In this document: piece by piece, positions 32,345-41,492 of the stretch
How positions within the stretch are numbered: position 1 is the stretch's first letter
Layout of the letters: each line of letters begins with the position of its first letter
Assembly (NCBI GenBank): GCA_946182865.1
Contig: CAMHAV010000005.1
Coordinates: forward strand, 1 to 42,416
Origin: an uncultured Clostridia bacterium
GTDB taxonomy: Bacteria; Bacillota; Clostridia; Oscillospirales; Acutalibacteraceae
Direction of reading: 5' to 3'
DNA length: 42,416 nt
Translations under genes and position numbers: made by a program
The notes under the pieces: generated by a model
Database searches by the model: none
Told to the model about the DNA's origin: nothing
The model's input: only the letters and a program-made list of their open reading frames with translations

Positions 32345-33265
32345 ATGAATGTGCTGGTCACAGTATCCGAAAACTACTGCGGATATATGCTGACAATGCT
32401 CAAGTCCCTTTTTCAGCACAACAAATGCCGCGTGACGGTTTATCTGATGCATTCCCGTATCAGTGACGCGATGCTGGAGAAAGTGCGGCAATACATCGAG
32501 GGCCAAGGACATGTGTTTGAGCCGGTACGGGTAGGCGCGGACATGTTTGACGACGCGCCGGTGAATATGCATTTCACCAAGGAAATGTATTACCGTCTGC
32601 TGGCGAGCCGCATGCTTCCCGAAAGCGAAGACCGCGTGCTGTATCTTGACCCGGATATCCTGATCCGCGGGTCGGTGGAGGAGTTTTACCATCTCCCGTT
32701 TGACGGCAAGATGCTGATCGCGATGCCCGATCCCCCGCAGACCAATGATCCCAAATGTCCCGACAACCGTCCGCACTGGCAGCGGCTGGGCATTTCGGAA
32801 GATTCCACCTATGTCAACAGCGGCGTGCTGCTGATGAATCTCAAGCGCATGCGGGAGCAAAACTTTGACGTAAGCGGGATTTTCGAGATCATCAACAAAA
32901 AGAGCGCCGACCTGATTTATCCCGACCAGGACGCGATCAATGTGTATTTCCGCGATTCCATGAAGATCTGGAACAACCTGTACAACTACAATCCCGGACT
33001 TCTCGCAAACGAGGTAGTCAAATGGGGGCTGAGCAAAAAGTACCGGCGGCGGGAAAATCCGATCATCGTCCATTTCATGGGTCCTGTCAAGCCGTGGAGC
33101 ATCCATTACCGCAACAAATACTGCTATGAGTATCAGGCGGTCTACAAGGAATTTGCTCCGCTGGGTTACCGGCTGCTCTGTCCGTTCCGTCCGCTGGTGG
33201 CGGTGTGCGGTTATGTGCTGACGGTCGCGTGCATGGTGCTGCATGTGCAGCGTCCGGGCAAATGA
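32345..33265 (+). CDS. GT8 family glycosyltransferase (second of a tandem pair)
   Basis: 306 residues, colinear with the preceding gene: NVLVTVSENYCGYMLTMLKS, FTKEMYYRLL, DPD at Asp102/Asp104, YVNSGVLLMNL, YPDQDAINVYF and HFMGPVKPW. It has a short insertion after the DPD block (PPQTNDPKCPDNRPHWQ) and a hydrophobic C-terminus that may associate with the membrane. SD AAAGGAGG 9 nt upstream. The pair has diverged substantially, which favours two different linkages over simple redundancy. Confidence 0.92.
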   Translation: MNVLVTVSENYCGYMLTMLKSLFQHNKCRVTVYLMHSRISDAMLEKVRQYIEGQGHVFEPVRVGADMFDDAPVNMHFTKEMYYRLLASRMLPESEDRVLYLDPDILIRGSVEEFYHLPFDGKMLIAMPDPPQTNDPKCPDNRPHWQRLGISEDSTYVNSGVLLMNLKRMREQNFDVSGIFEIINKKSADLIYPDQDAINVYFRDSMKIWNNLYNYNPGLLANEVVKWGLSKKYRRRENPIIVHFMGPVKPWSIHYRNKYCYEYQAVYKEFAPLGYRLLCPFRPLVAVCGYVLTVACMVLHVQRPGK

Positions 33266-33391
33266 CAAAAAATAATCCCGTTGCGGCAGGCGGCCGAAAG
33301 CACGGGTTTATTGATAGAAGAAGCTGCCGTGTGAAAGCGGCGGACTTCGAAAAGCTCTGAGTGAATATGTCAAAATATAACAAGGAAGGTT
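33266..33391 (+). promoter_or_regulatory. Structured leader with alternative pairings upstream of the PelD homologue
   Basis: CTGCCG (33324-33329) can pair either with CGGCAG upstream (33284-33289) or with CGGCGG downstream (33338-33343); the two stems are mutually exclusive. CTT CGAA AAG and CCCGT/ACGGG stems are also possible. No T-run follows. It fits no c-di-GMP riboswitch consensus I know. Speculative. Confidence 0.35.
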
Positions 33392-35617
33392 GTGGGTACA
33401 ATTAAAGTTTTGATTGTAGGTTCATATGGTTTCTTTACCAACACACTGGTGCAGCGTCTTTCCAAGGAAGGCTGCGAAATCTATATGATAACGGGAAAAA
33501 ATTCTAAATCGAAGGGCAGAGGTCTTCCGAGACACATCAACTACGATTTTGCTCTGGACGATCCGCTGATCGAGAACATCATCGACAGCATCGGCCCCGA
33601 CGCCATGGTGTTCATGGGCGCGCAGGATACCGGATTTGAGTGGAACAGCAACGCCGACGCGGCTGTCTTTAACGCGGCGGTGTCCAACATTCTCACCTGC
33701 GCCAGCAATGCCGGCGCCAAGCACATGGTGTATCTTTCCTCCACCGACGTGTACGGCACGGATTACGATACGCCCATCACCGAGAAAAACAAGCCCGCGC
33801 CGACCTCCATCAAGGGTCTTACCCTGCTCAACGGTGAAGGTCAGTGCAAAATCTACAACGACAACACGGGTCTGAAATCCATCATTCTCCGTCTGCCGAT
33901 GGTCTATGGCCCCCAGGCGAATACCGACGAGCAGCTCAATTTCATGAGCAACTGCTTCCTCTTTGCCAAGATGGGCGTTCCTTTCGAGTGCGACCTCGAC
34001 ATGGAGTACAAGACCATCTTCATCGGCGACGCGGTAGACGCCACCTACAGAGCCATTGCCAATACCTCTATTCCGAGAGGCACCTACAACGTCGACGGCA
34101 ACAGCTATGTTTCCAACAGAGACGTAGTCAAGATGGTGGAGCAGATCAGCGGCAGCAAGCTGCATGTGGTAGATACCAAATCGGCCGGCAAGGGCTGCAC
34201 CTGTAACCCCATTGGCTCGCTTTACCAGAAAGCGACGGAATACACCCCGATCGTCACGCTGGAAAAAGGTATGGAGCGCACCTATAAATGGGTCAACAGC
34301 AACTTTGGCGCTCTGCAGGAAAACTATGCCGCCAAGAAAAAGCGCGGCGACAGCGCAGCGTGGAACGAAAGCAAGAAGCGCATGAAGGAAATCGCCAAGG
34401 GCCTGCTTGCTTATGTAGAGAGCATCGCGCTGTGCGCCATTGCCTGTCTCGGCACCTATTTCGCCAGCGAATACACCATGCTGAACGGTCTGGACTTCTT
34501 CGTGATTTACATTATCATCATGTCGGTCGTTTACTCCATTACGCACTCCTACATTTCCATTTTCCTGTCATCCATCATGTATGTTGTGATGAAGATGGTC
34601 ACAGGTATGGAGTTTGCCGACGTCATTCTCGACTACAGCACACTTGTCAAGATTCTGTTCTTCTTCCTGGTCGGTATTCTCGTCGGCTACAGCAAGGACA
34701 GACTCAAACTCAGAAACACGGAGCTTCTGGAGGAAAAGGCCGCTCTCCAGGAGGAACTCGCCCGTATTTACGACATTTCCGAGAGACACATCCAGATCAA
34801 GAAGATGTTCGAGGAACGTCTGATCAACTACGACAACTCCATTGCGAAAGTTTACTCCATCGTATCCCAGCTCGACCTGCTCGACTCGGAAAAGATTGTC
34901 AACTCCGCGCTGGATGTTATTACGCAGATCATGGGCGTGCAGGACGTCGCGATTTACGTCAAGAGCAACGAGGGTCTCTATCGTCTGGCCGGCGCTTCGT
35001 CGAGACGCGCACAGAAGATGAGAAACATCATCAACCTCGAAGATTACGAGCAGCTCGAAGGTGTGCTTCTTGAAGAAAGAATCTACGTCAACCGCAAGCT
35101 TGATCCCAATCTGCCCTCGATGGTCGCGCCTGTTTTCTCCGAGCAGAAGATGATCTACATGATCATGCTCTTCAACATGGAATTCGACAAGATGACGCTC
35201 TATCAGGAAAATCTCTTCTCGGTGCTTTCCAAGATCATTGCTTCCAGCTTCGAGAAAGCCTACCGTTATCAGAACGACACCAAAGACGCGCGCTATGTGC
35301 CTGGCACCAACGTGCTTCTCGCCAGCGCGTTTACGGAGGTTGTTAAGACCAAGCTCGGCGGCACAGGTTCCAACATCGCCGACTTTGCGGTTCTCCGCAC
35401 AAGAGTGGACGATCCTTCGCAGCTCATGGAAAAGGGCGCTGCACTCGGCGGCATTCTCCGCGACAACGACTATGTCGGTCTCAGCGAGAGCGATCCCAAC
35501 GAGCTGCTTATGCTGCTCAACAACACGACCGAAAAGGATCTGCCCTTCGTTTACAAAAAGATTGAACGTATTGATTTGAAGGCAGAGGTGGTATCATTAG
35601 ATGAGTACAGGAATTAA
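33392..35617 (+). CDS. pelD: SDR-PelD fusion: epimerase-like domain, four TM, GAF and degenerate GGDEF
   Basis: 741 residues. Residues about 1-310 form an extended SDR (NAD-dependent epimerase) fold: VLIVGSYGFFTNTLVQRL, then YLSSTDVYGTD, RLPMVYGPQ and GTYNVDG. The YxxxK pair is replaced (Lys141 and Leu145 in KGLTLLNGE), so catalysis is doubtful. About 337-440 contains four TM helices, then a coiled coil (about 440-480), a GAF domain (about 490-620) and a degenerate GGDEF-like end. There, RDND (Arg690-Asp693) matches the RxxD I-site, 5 residues before the position of GGDEF, which reads ESDPNE. TM-GAF-degenerate GGDEF is the architecture of PelD, the c-di-GMP receptor of Pel synthesis. The start is GTG 33392; the ATT at 33401 aligns better with the usual M-K-V-L-I-V-G and with the SD. 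It overlaps pelE by 17 nt. Confidence 0.85.
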   Translation: MGTIKVLIVGSYGFFTNTLVQRLSKEGCEIYMITGKNSKSKGRGLPRHINYDFALDDPLIENIIDSIGPDAMVFMGAQDTGFEWNSNADAAVFNAAVSNILTCASNAGAKHMVYLSSTDVYGTDYDTPITEKNKPAPTSIKGLTLLNGEGQCKIYNDNTGLKSIILRLPMVYGPQANTDEQLNFMSNCFLFAKMGVPFECDLDMEYKTIFIGDAVDATYRAIANTSIPRGTYNVDGNSYVSNRDVVKMVEQISGSKLHVVDTKSAGKGCTCNPIGSLYQKATEYTPIVTLEKGMERTYKWVNSNFGALQENYAAKKKRGDSAAWNESKKRMKEIAKGLLAYVESIALCAIACLGTYFASEYTMLNGLDFFVIYIIIMSVVYSITHSYISIFLSSIMYVVMKMVTGMEFADVILDYSTLVKILFFFLVGILVGYSKDRLKLRNTELLEEKAALQEELARIYDISERHIQIKKMFEERLINYDNSIAKVYSIVSQLDLLDSEKIVNSALDVITQIMGVQDVAIYVKSNEGLYRLAGASSRRAQKMRNIINLEDYEQLEGVLLEERIYVNRKLDPNLPSMVAPVFSEQKMIYMIMLFNMEFDKMTLYQENLFSVLSKIIASSFEKAYRYQNDTKDARYVPGTNVLLASAFTEVVKTKLGGTGSNIADFAVLRTRVDDPSQLMEKGAALGGILRDNDYVGLSESDPNELLMLLNNTTEKDLPFVYKKIERIDLKAEVVSLDEYRN

Positions 35618-36560
35618 CCTCGAACACATTATCAGTCATTTCCGGTTCACGCTCAACGCGAAAGATCCCAACTTTATTTACCAGATTATCCTTGTCAATA
35701 CGGCGCTGGTGCTGGTGTATTTTGTGTTCTTTACGCTGATCGGCAAGTTTAAGCCGGCCTTGTGCAAATCGATCGTCATGCTGCTGACGCCCCCCTTTGG
35801 TGTCATCTGCTTCTTCCTCAATTTTATCATCGGACTGTTTGACCGCAAGTCGGACATCGACTATCTCGAACTGACTTTCAGCAAGGAAAAAAGAGAGTTT
35901 GCCAAGCAGACCGACTACGAAACAGAGAAGGAATTCGTTCCTCTTGAAGAAGCGCTCATTATTTCGGATGTGGAGGATAAGCGCCGCGCATTGCTCAACG
36001 TGCTGAAAGCCGATGTTTCCAATAACATGAAGTCTCTGGTCAAGGCGCTTGACAACGACGATCCGGAAACCGCTCACTACGCGGCGGCGGCGCTTATGGA
36101 CGTGCTGCAAAAATATTCCAAGAAGCTGTCGGGTCTTTCGGTCAAGTACCAGGAAAATCCCGAAGACGCCGACGTCAACAAGGAATACGCCGACACGACC
36201 TACGAGTATATCAGCAGCGGCGTGCTGGGTGAGATCGAGGTCAAGAAATACGCCCATCTGTATGTGGATCTGATTGACAACCTCAACAAATATCATCCGG
36301 AAATGCTGGATACCGAGCAGTACAAGAATGTGGTGGACTGCCTGCTGACCATCGGCCGCTATGACGATGCTGACAAGTGGGCAAATCTCTCCATTGACCG
36401 TCAGCCCAATATTGAACAGTCTTATCTCAACGCGCTTAACGTCAAGTATAAGACCGAGCAGTGGGACGATTTCAAAGAGGTTATGCAAAAGATGCTCAAA
36501 TCGGGCGCACAGCTTTCCGATAAGGGCATAGGCGTGATTCGTTTCTGGAATCGCAAGTAA
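35601..36560 (+). CDS. pelE: PelE-like membrane/TPR protein
   Basis: A 319-residue protein with two N-terminal TM helices (about 27-47 and 56-78) and a long cytoplasmic, all-helical part. That part reads as HEAT/TPR-like repeats, e.g. DPETAHYAAAALMDVLQKY and YKNVVDCLLTIGRYDDADKWANLSIDRQPNIEQSYLNAL-type units. In Pel systems PelE is a TM-TPR scaffold that binds PelD and PelF. The start overlaps the end of pelD by 17 nt, so they are coupled, and pelDE gene order is conserved. Confidence 0.85.
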   Translation: MSTGINLEHIISHFRFTLNAKDPNFIYQIILVNTALVLVYFVFFTLIGKFKPALCKSIVMLLTPPFGVICFFLNFIIGLFDRKSDIDYLELTFSKEKREFAKQTDYETEKEFVPLEEALIISDVEDKRRALLNVLKADVSNNMKSLVKALDNDDPETAHYAAAALMDVLQKYSKKLSGLSVKYQENPEDADVNKEYADTTYEYISSGVLGEIEVKKYAHLYVDLIDNLNKYHPEMLDTEQYKNVVDCLLTIGRYDDADKWANLSIDRQPNIEQSYLNALNVKYKTEQWDDFKEVMQKMLKSGAQLSDKGIGVIRFWNRK

Positions 36561-36646
36561 CGTATCTCATACTGATTTTCGGCTAAAAGCAGACATTTTT
36601 TGCGGGACACAAGATACCTTCACAAATTATTGTCAGCCTTCGACCG

Positions 36647-36672
36647 AAGATCCGTACCAAAGATCCGTACCA
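36647..36672 (+). repeat. Perfect 13-nt tandem duplication
   Basis: AAGATCCGTACCA occurs twice in direct succession (36647-36659, 36660-36672). The duplication sits in the loop of a possible CAGCCTT/AAGGCTG stem, between pelE and the GT-C-like gene. Confidence 0.7.
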
Positions 36673-36699
36673 AAGAAAAGGCTGATGCCGTTCCGGTCG

Positions 36700-36781
36700 C
36701 AGCAATCCGCAGGGAGTCCGGGCAAGCATTGCATCTTCGTAAGACGGAAACGATGAACTGCCAAGCCTTGCGGATTGCTGT
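36700..36781 (+). promoter_or_regulatory. Long hairpin in the intergenic region before the GT-C-like gene
   Basis: 36700-36714 pairs with 36766-36780 over 15 bp with a single G-U pair. The 51-nt interior can form smaller stems (CATC/GATG, GGCA/TGCC). No T-run follows, and the SD of the next gene starts 30 nt later. It could be an mRNA-processing or stabilising element, or an uncharacterised cis-regulatory RNA. Confidence 0.5.
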
Positions 36782-36822
36782 CATCCGCGTTCAGCCGGCA
36801 AACAGCCATTAGGAGGGAAACG

Positions 36823-39207
36823 ATGTTATCTTTATCAGACGCGCTTGCTAATCTGTCCAATCTTCCGCTGATCTCTAACATGATGTCGGGTGACTTTTTC
36901 ACGGTGGCCGTGAGGAATAATATCTGGGCTTTTATCTGGTTTACGGTGGCGTATGCCATCGTATTCATCATGATTCCGGCTAAGATCCTTAATCTGCGCC
37001 TGTGTGACGGGAATTTTCTGGACAATGCATTGATAAGCATTATTGTCAGCCAAACGACGCTGACCTGTTTGGTGTATGTACTTTCCTTCATGAAAATGTA
37101 CAACACCCTTACACTGGTACTTGCTCTGATTGTGACAGTATTGTTCTATCTGAAATTCAAGTACAGAATCAGCTATCGGCAGAAACTCAATTCGTTTATC
37201 TACACGTTTTCTGACGTGATCACCGGACAGTTGAAAATTACGCTGATTGTCCGTGACTTTTTCAGCACCAGACTCGACAACGCTTCCAACGCTGTCAAGC
37301 GGTTTATCAGGTTTTACTTTGACAAAAACGTCGTGTACCACGTCATCGGCACGGTCTGCCTTCTGGTGCTGGCGGTGCGCCGCGGTTATTTTGCCATGAC
37401 CAGCCAGAGTTTTCCGACTTCCGACGTGTCGGTACATACCTCATGGATCAATTTCCTCGATGCGGGCTATATTTTCAGCGACGGCATCTATCCCTTTGCC
37501 ATGCACAATGTGGTGTCATCGTTTGCCAAGCTGACTTTTATTGACGTGGTAACCGTCATGCGGTTCATCGCTCCGCTGAACGCGATTCTGATGGGCGTGA
37601 TGCTCATGGCGTTTATTACCCGGATCTTTAAAAGCCCGGCGGCCTCCATCATCACCGGTCTGATTTACTGTGTGAGCAGCTTTGGCAACGGTGCGGTGGT
37701 GGATCGTATGATCTTCTCTGTGCCGCAGGAATTCGGTATGTTCTATATTATTCCGACGGCATATTTCATGATTAAATTCCTCGAGGAAGAAAGAACCATC
37801 GACGGTCTTACTTTCGCGTTTGCCGCTTCCATGACGGTGGCAGGTCACTTCTATGACGCGATCTTTGCGGTGCCGCTCTGCCTGGCGATTGCAATTCCGT
37901 ACATCCCCCGTCTTTTCAAAAAAGGCGTGTTCATCAAGATGGTGCTCAGCGTCATTTTGGCAGCTGTCATCTCTCTGACGCCTATGATGGTCGGCTTGGT
38001 GATGGGATATCACTGGCAGGGTTCTCTTGACTGGGCTGTCAGCATGATGGAATCAGGCGGCGATGACGCGGAAAGCAGCGACAGTGAAGACAAGCAGACA
38101 GCACAGTCTTCATCCGAATCAGGAGAAGAAGGAGAAAAAGAGTCATTCATACAAAAATCCGTCAACTCTTTCGGCTGGATGGCGGAGCAATACACCGACT
38201 ATTGGGGTACTGTGATCTTAGTGTGTATCGGTTTGTCACTGGCACTCGGTATCCTCGCCCTGATTATCCTGAAAGAGAAGATGGTGGGAAGGGTCGCTAT
38301 AGGTGTGGCGCTGAACATGATATTCTTTAATTATCTTCTCATGTATCCGACCTATTACGGTCTGCCTTCACTTATTGCCACCGACCGAACTCTCTATTAT
38401 CTGGTTTATCTGGGTGCCATGGTGCTTGGTGTGCCGTTCGGTGTGTTCTGGTCTTTCTTTGAAGAAAAGCTGCGCGGTTTTCGCTGGGTCGGCTCCGTGG
38501 CGATTGTCACGGCCACGGCCTGTCTGATCTTCTTTACCGGGGCGACTTTTAGAACGAGCGCTTATTTCCGTCTGACCTATTCCTCTGTGACAGAGCAGTA
38601 TTATAAAATCAATAATACCCACCGCAAGGACACATGGACGATTGTCTCTACGGTTGACGAACTGTCACTGACGCGAAACAAAGGTTGGCATTACGAGCTG
38701 TGGGAATTCATTTTCTCGATGGAACAGTACGAGCCAACCCGCGTGGTGCAGATTCCTACGGAATATGTGTATTTTGTCGTGGAAAAGCGTCCTCTCAAAT
38801 ATGCCGATACGACCTATATGGGCCAGCCGCTGAACATTTATGGCAGAATCAGCAAATCAGCGGCCAATCAGCTTTTGACTGAACGCACCGTACGCACGCA
38901 CCGCAAGAGCGACTATTATTCCGATTATGAAATCAGAACGGCGATTATGTCGAAGGCCTATTTCTGGGCGGAGCGGTATATGCAGTATTTCCCTGATCAG
39001 ATGAGCCTGTATTATGAAGACCGCGATGTTGCGATTTATGAGATCAAGCAGAATATGTACGCCCTGAATAACTTCGCCATTGACTACGGCTACAATACCA
39101 TTACGATGGAAGAATGGCTGCTGGAGCATCCCGAGGCCATTGGCGGCACACAGACGGAAGTGGTTTCCGGCAGTGATCTTGTCGCTGACGAAACCGACGT
39201 TTCCTGA
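36823..39207 (+). CDS. GT-C-like polytopic membrane protein
   Basis: A 794-residue protein from ATG 36823 (AGGAGGG 5 nt upstream; a longer frame to 36775 has no SD). About 12-14 TM helices extend to residue 590, then a soluble C-terminal domain of about 200 residues. After an early helix, TSDVSVHTSWINFLDAG (Asp201, His205) matches the acidic, extracytoplasmic loop-1 motif of GT-C glycosyltransferases, which use lipid-linked donors. A striking acidic Ser/Asp/Glu loop lies near residues 408-444. It follows pelE in the operon and precedes three further glycosyltransferases, so it may transfer lipid-linked sugars to the polymer outside the membrane. The exact family is uncertain. Confidence 0.7.
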   Translation: MLSLSDALANLSNLPLISNMMSGDFFTVAVRNNIWAFIWFTVAYAIVFIMIPAKILNLRLCDGNFLDNALISIIVSQTTLTCLVYVLSFMKMYNTLTLVLALIVTVLFYLKFKYRISYRQKLNSFIYTFSDVITGQLKITLIVRDFFSTRLDNASNAVKRFIRFYFDKNVVYHVIGTVCLLVLAVRRGYFAMTSQSFPTSDVSVHTSWINFLDAGYIFSDGIYPFAMHNVVSSFAKLTFIDVVTVMRFIAPLNAILMGVMLMAFITRIFKSPAASIITGLIYCVSSFGNGAVVDRMIFSVPQEFGMFYIIPTAYFMIKFLEEERTIDGLTFAFAASMTVAGHFYDAIFAVPLCLAIAIPYIPRLFKKGVFIKMVLSVILAAVISLTPMMVGLVMGYHWQGSLDWAVSMMESGGDDAESSDSEDKQTAQSSSESGEEGEKESFIQKSVNSFGWMAEQYTDYWGTVILVCIGLSLALGILALIILKEKMVGRVAIGVALNMIFFNYLLMYPTYYGLPSLIATDRTLYYLVYLGAMVLGVPFGVFWSFFEEKLRGFRWVGSVAIVTATACLIFFTGATFRTSAYFRLTYSSVTEQYYKINNTHRKDTWTIVSTVDELSLTRNKGWHYELWEFIFSMEQYEPTRVVQIPTEYVYFVVEKRPLKYADTTYMGQPLNIYGRISKSAANQLLTERTVRTHRKSDYYSDYEIRTAIMSKAYFWAERYMQYFPDQMSLYYEDRDVAIYEIKQNMYALNNFAIDYGYNTITMEEWLLEHPEAIGGTQTEVVSGSDLVADETDVS

Positions 39208-39224
39208 TTGCCCGGAGGCAGACC

Positions 39225-40220
39225 ATGATCAGTGTGATTGTACCCGTTTACAACTGCGGCGGATTTTTGCAGAGATGTGTCAGTTCGCTGCGTGAGCAGA
39301 CCTATGCGGATTTACAGATCATTCTGGTGGACGACGGTTCCACCGACGATACCCCCGCGATTTGCGACAGGCTGGCGGCGGAGGACGACAGAATCACCGT
39401 TCTTCACCGTCCCAACGGCGGCGTATCCTCGGCAAGAAATGCGGGACTGGCAGCGGCAAAAGGCGAATATGTTGCCTTTGCCGACGCGGATGATTATGTC
39501 AATCCGGACCATATGATGAATTTGTATGATGTGATGCAGAGACACGGGTGCGATGTGGCGATCGGCAGCTATCTCACCGAGAGCGAGGACAAATGTTCCC
39601 CACCCGTGCCCCGTCTGTTCAAAGACGGAAAGAACGGCACAAGCGGTTACAATGAAGTATGTTATGGCCATGACAGCGCGGTCTGCGAATTGCTCGCGGG
39701 CGGCGCTGTCGGCGGTTTTGTATGGAACAAGCTGTACCGCAGAGAATTGCTGGAGGGTGCTTCTTTCCGGGGCGACGTCAAAATATTGGAAGACCTTCTC
39801 TTTAATTTTAATGTTTTTCAAAAGGTAAAAACCGCCGTTTTTTCCGACTATCCCTCCTATCATTACATCCAGCGCGGACAAAGCGCGATGCACCGGGGAT
39901 TCGGTGAGGAGCACCGACAGATGGTGCGCACGGCGCGGGAAATCCGCCATGCGCTGGCGGGGGAGAGCAGGGAACTGGCCGACGCGGGCAAGGGGCTGCT
40001 CGCCACCACCATCCTCTGGGTGGTGGATGTGATGGCGGAATACGGCCCGTATGACAAGGCGCTGGTGCGGGAATACCGCGCGGAGTTCCGACCGCTGCGA
40101 AAGACGTATCTGCGGCTGGGACGTGTGCCGCTGAGCTACCGCGCGAGCGCCATATTCTTTTCGATGGGATATCCCGTATTCAAAATCGCTGTCAACACGG
40201 TGAGAAAGCTGAAAGGGTGA
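39225..40220 (+). CDS. GT2 family glycosyltransferase
   Basis: An inverting, GT-A fold enzyme of 331 residues: SVIVPVYNCGGFLQRCVSSL at the N-terminus, LVDDGSTDDT, NGGVSSARNAGL and the metal-binding DADD, with a downstream E-D-L block (KILEDLLFNF) and a basic C-terminus that may touch the membrane. SD GGAGG about 9 nt upstream. It ends just before the next glycosyltransferase gene, indicating tight coupling. The sugar is unknown. Confidence 0.93.
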   Translation: MISVIVPVYNCGGFLQRCVSSLREQTYADLQIILVDDGSTDDTPAICDRLAAEDDRITVLHRPNGGVSSARNAGLAAAKGEYVAFADADDYVNPDHMMNLYDVMQRHGCDVAIGSYLTESEDKCSPPVPRLFKDGKNGTSGYNEVCYGHDSAVCELLAGGAVGGFVWNKLYRRELLEGASFRGDVKILEDLLFNFNVFQKVKTAVFSDYPSYHYIQRGQSAMHRGFGEEHRQMVRTAREIRHALAGESRELADAGKGLLATTILWVVDVMAEYGPYDKALVREYRAEFRPLRKTYLRLGRVPLSYRASAIFFSMGYPVFKIAVNTVRKLKG

Positions 40221-40225
40221 AGAGC

Positions 40226-41464
40226 ATGAAAGACAACAGGGACGCTGCCAAAGCGCAGGGCAAAAAGAAGATTTTGTTTGTCACCAACACGATGGGACGC
40301 GCCGGGGCGGAAAAATGCCTCCAGGCGCTGCTGGAACTGCTCGACCCGGCGCAATACGATCTCTCGGTCTATTCGATCATCAACCGCGGAGAACTTTACA
40401 GCGATATGCCGGCCTATGTGCATATCCTTAACAAAAAGCCATGCACCAAATCGGTGCTGAATAACGCGGGACTGGCCGCGATTGCCCGACAGATTTTATG
40501 GAGTCTTATTAAAAAGTTTCACTTTATTACCTATCTCCCTTATTTCTTCCGCGTGCTGGCGCATCAGATCAAAATCAAGCGGCTGGATTTCAGCAAGCTT
40601 TTCTGGATGCTGCTGGCGAGAAGCGCCAAGCGCTTTGACGAAGAATATGATCTGGCCGTCGCCTTTATTGAAGGTGCCGCCACCTATTATGTGGCAGATT
40701 ATGTCAAGGCGCGCAAAAAGGCAACCTATGTGCATATCGACTATCTGGCGGCGGGGTATGACCCCAAGCTGGACAAAAAATATTACGACAAATTCGACCG
40801 CGTATTCTGTGTTTCCGATACGGTGCGGCAGGTCTTTCTCAAAGCCTATCCGGAATATGAAAGCAAAACTTTCTTTTTCCACAATATGGTGCCAAGGGAG
40901 CGCATCCTGCGGCTTGCCAAGGAGGGCGAAGGTTTTGCCGACGGTTTTGACGGACTGCGCATTCTCACCGTCGGCCGGCTGCACTACCAGAAAGCGTATG
41001 ATCTGGCGATTCCGGCGCTGGCCGAGCTGCGTCGGCGCGGCCACAACGTGCGCTGGTATGTCATCGGGGAAGGCGCGGAGGAAGACAATCTGCGCGCACT
41101 CATTAAACAGAACGGCGTGGAGGACAGCTTCATCCTGATGGGCTGTTTTGCCAATCCCTATCCCTACATCGCGGGCTGCGACATCTACTCGCAGGCGTCG
41201 CGCTTTGAGGGCTGGTGCATTGCGCTGGCGGAATCGCTGGTGCTGGCGCGTCCGGTTCTGGCTTCCCGCTGCGCGGGCAATGAGGAACAGGTGACCGACG
41301 GCGAAACCGGCGTGCTCATCGACCTTTCCACGGAGAACATCGTGGAGGGCATGGAAAAGCTGATTACGTCGCCCGAACTGCGGGCCAAGTTTACCCAAAA
41401 TCTCAGCGGAGTGACGCTTGATTTTAAAAAAGATCTGGAAATGCTTTACGCATTGACCGATTGA
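40226..41464 (+). CDS. GT4 family glycosyltransferase
   Basis: A 412-residue GT-B fold enzyme. The N-terminal ILFVTNTMGRAGAEKCLQALL is the acceptor-domain glycine loop. ILTVGRLHYQKAYDLAIPAL and VIGEGAEEDNLRALI are donor-domain blocks, and FEGWCIALAESLVLARPVLAS carries the E-x7-E motif. ATG 40226 is preferred because AAAGGG (40212-40217) is 8 nt upstream; GTG 40217 overlaps that SD. It belongs to the group that acts on lipid-linked or capsular precursors. Confidence 0.93.
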   Translation: MKDNRDAAKAQGKKKILFVTNTMGRAGAEKCLQALLELLDPAQYDLSVYSIINRGELYSDMPAYVHILNKKPCTKSVLNNAGLAAIARQILWSLIKKFHFITYLPYFFRVLAHQIKIKRLDFSKLFWMLLARSAKRFDEEYDLAVAFIEGAATYYVADYVKARKKATYVHIDYLAAGYDPKLDKKYYDKFDRVFCVSDTVRQVFLKAYPEYESKTFFFHNMVPRERILRLAKEGEGFADGFDGLRILTVGRLHYQKAYDLAIPALAELRRRGHNVRWYVIGEGAEEDNLRALIKQNGVEDSFILMGCFANPYPYIAGCDIYSQASRFEGWCIALAESLVLARPVLASRCAGNEEQVTDGETGVLIDLSTENIVEGMEKLITSPELRAKFTQNLSGVTLDFKKDLEMLYALTD

Positions 41465-41492
41465 TTTGGTAAGATGATGGAGGTGAGTATGA

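Noticed and set aside
31394-33268. 624-codon antisense frame across both GT8 genes
   Set aside because: It spans two separate recognised genes and their spacer, with no SD. It is a composition artefact helped by the similarity of the two GT8 sequences.
33266-33391. c-di-GMP riboswitch before pelD
   Set aside because: Neither the GEMM-I core (GGGACGCAAAGCC-like) nor a class II pattern is visible. Only generic alternative stems are, so I list it as a structured leader only.
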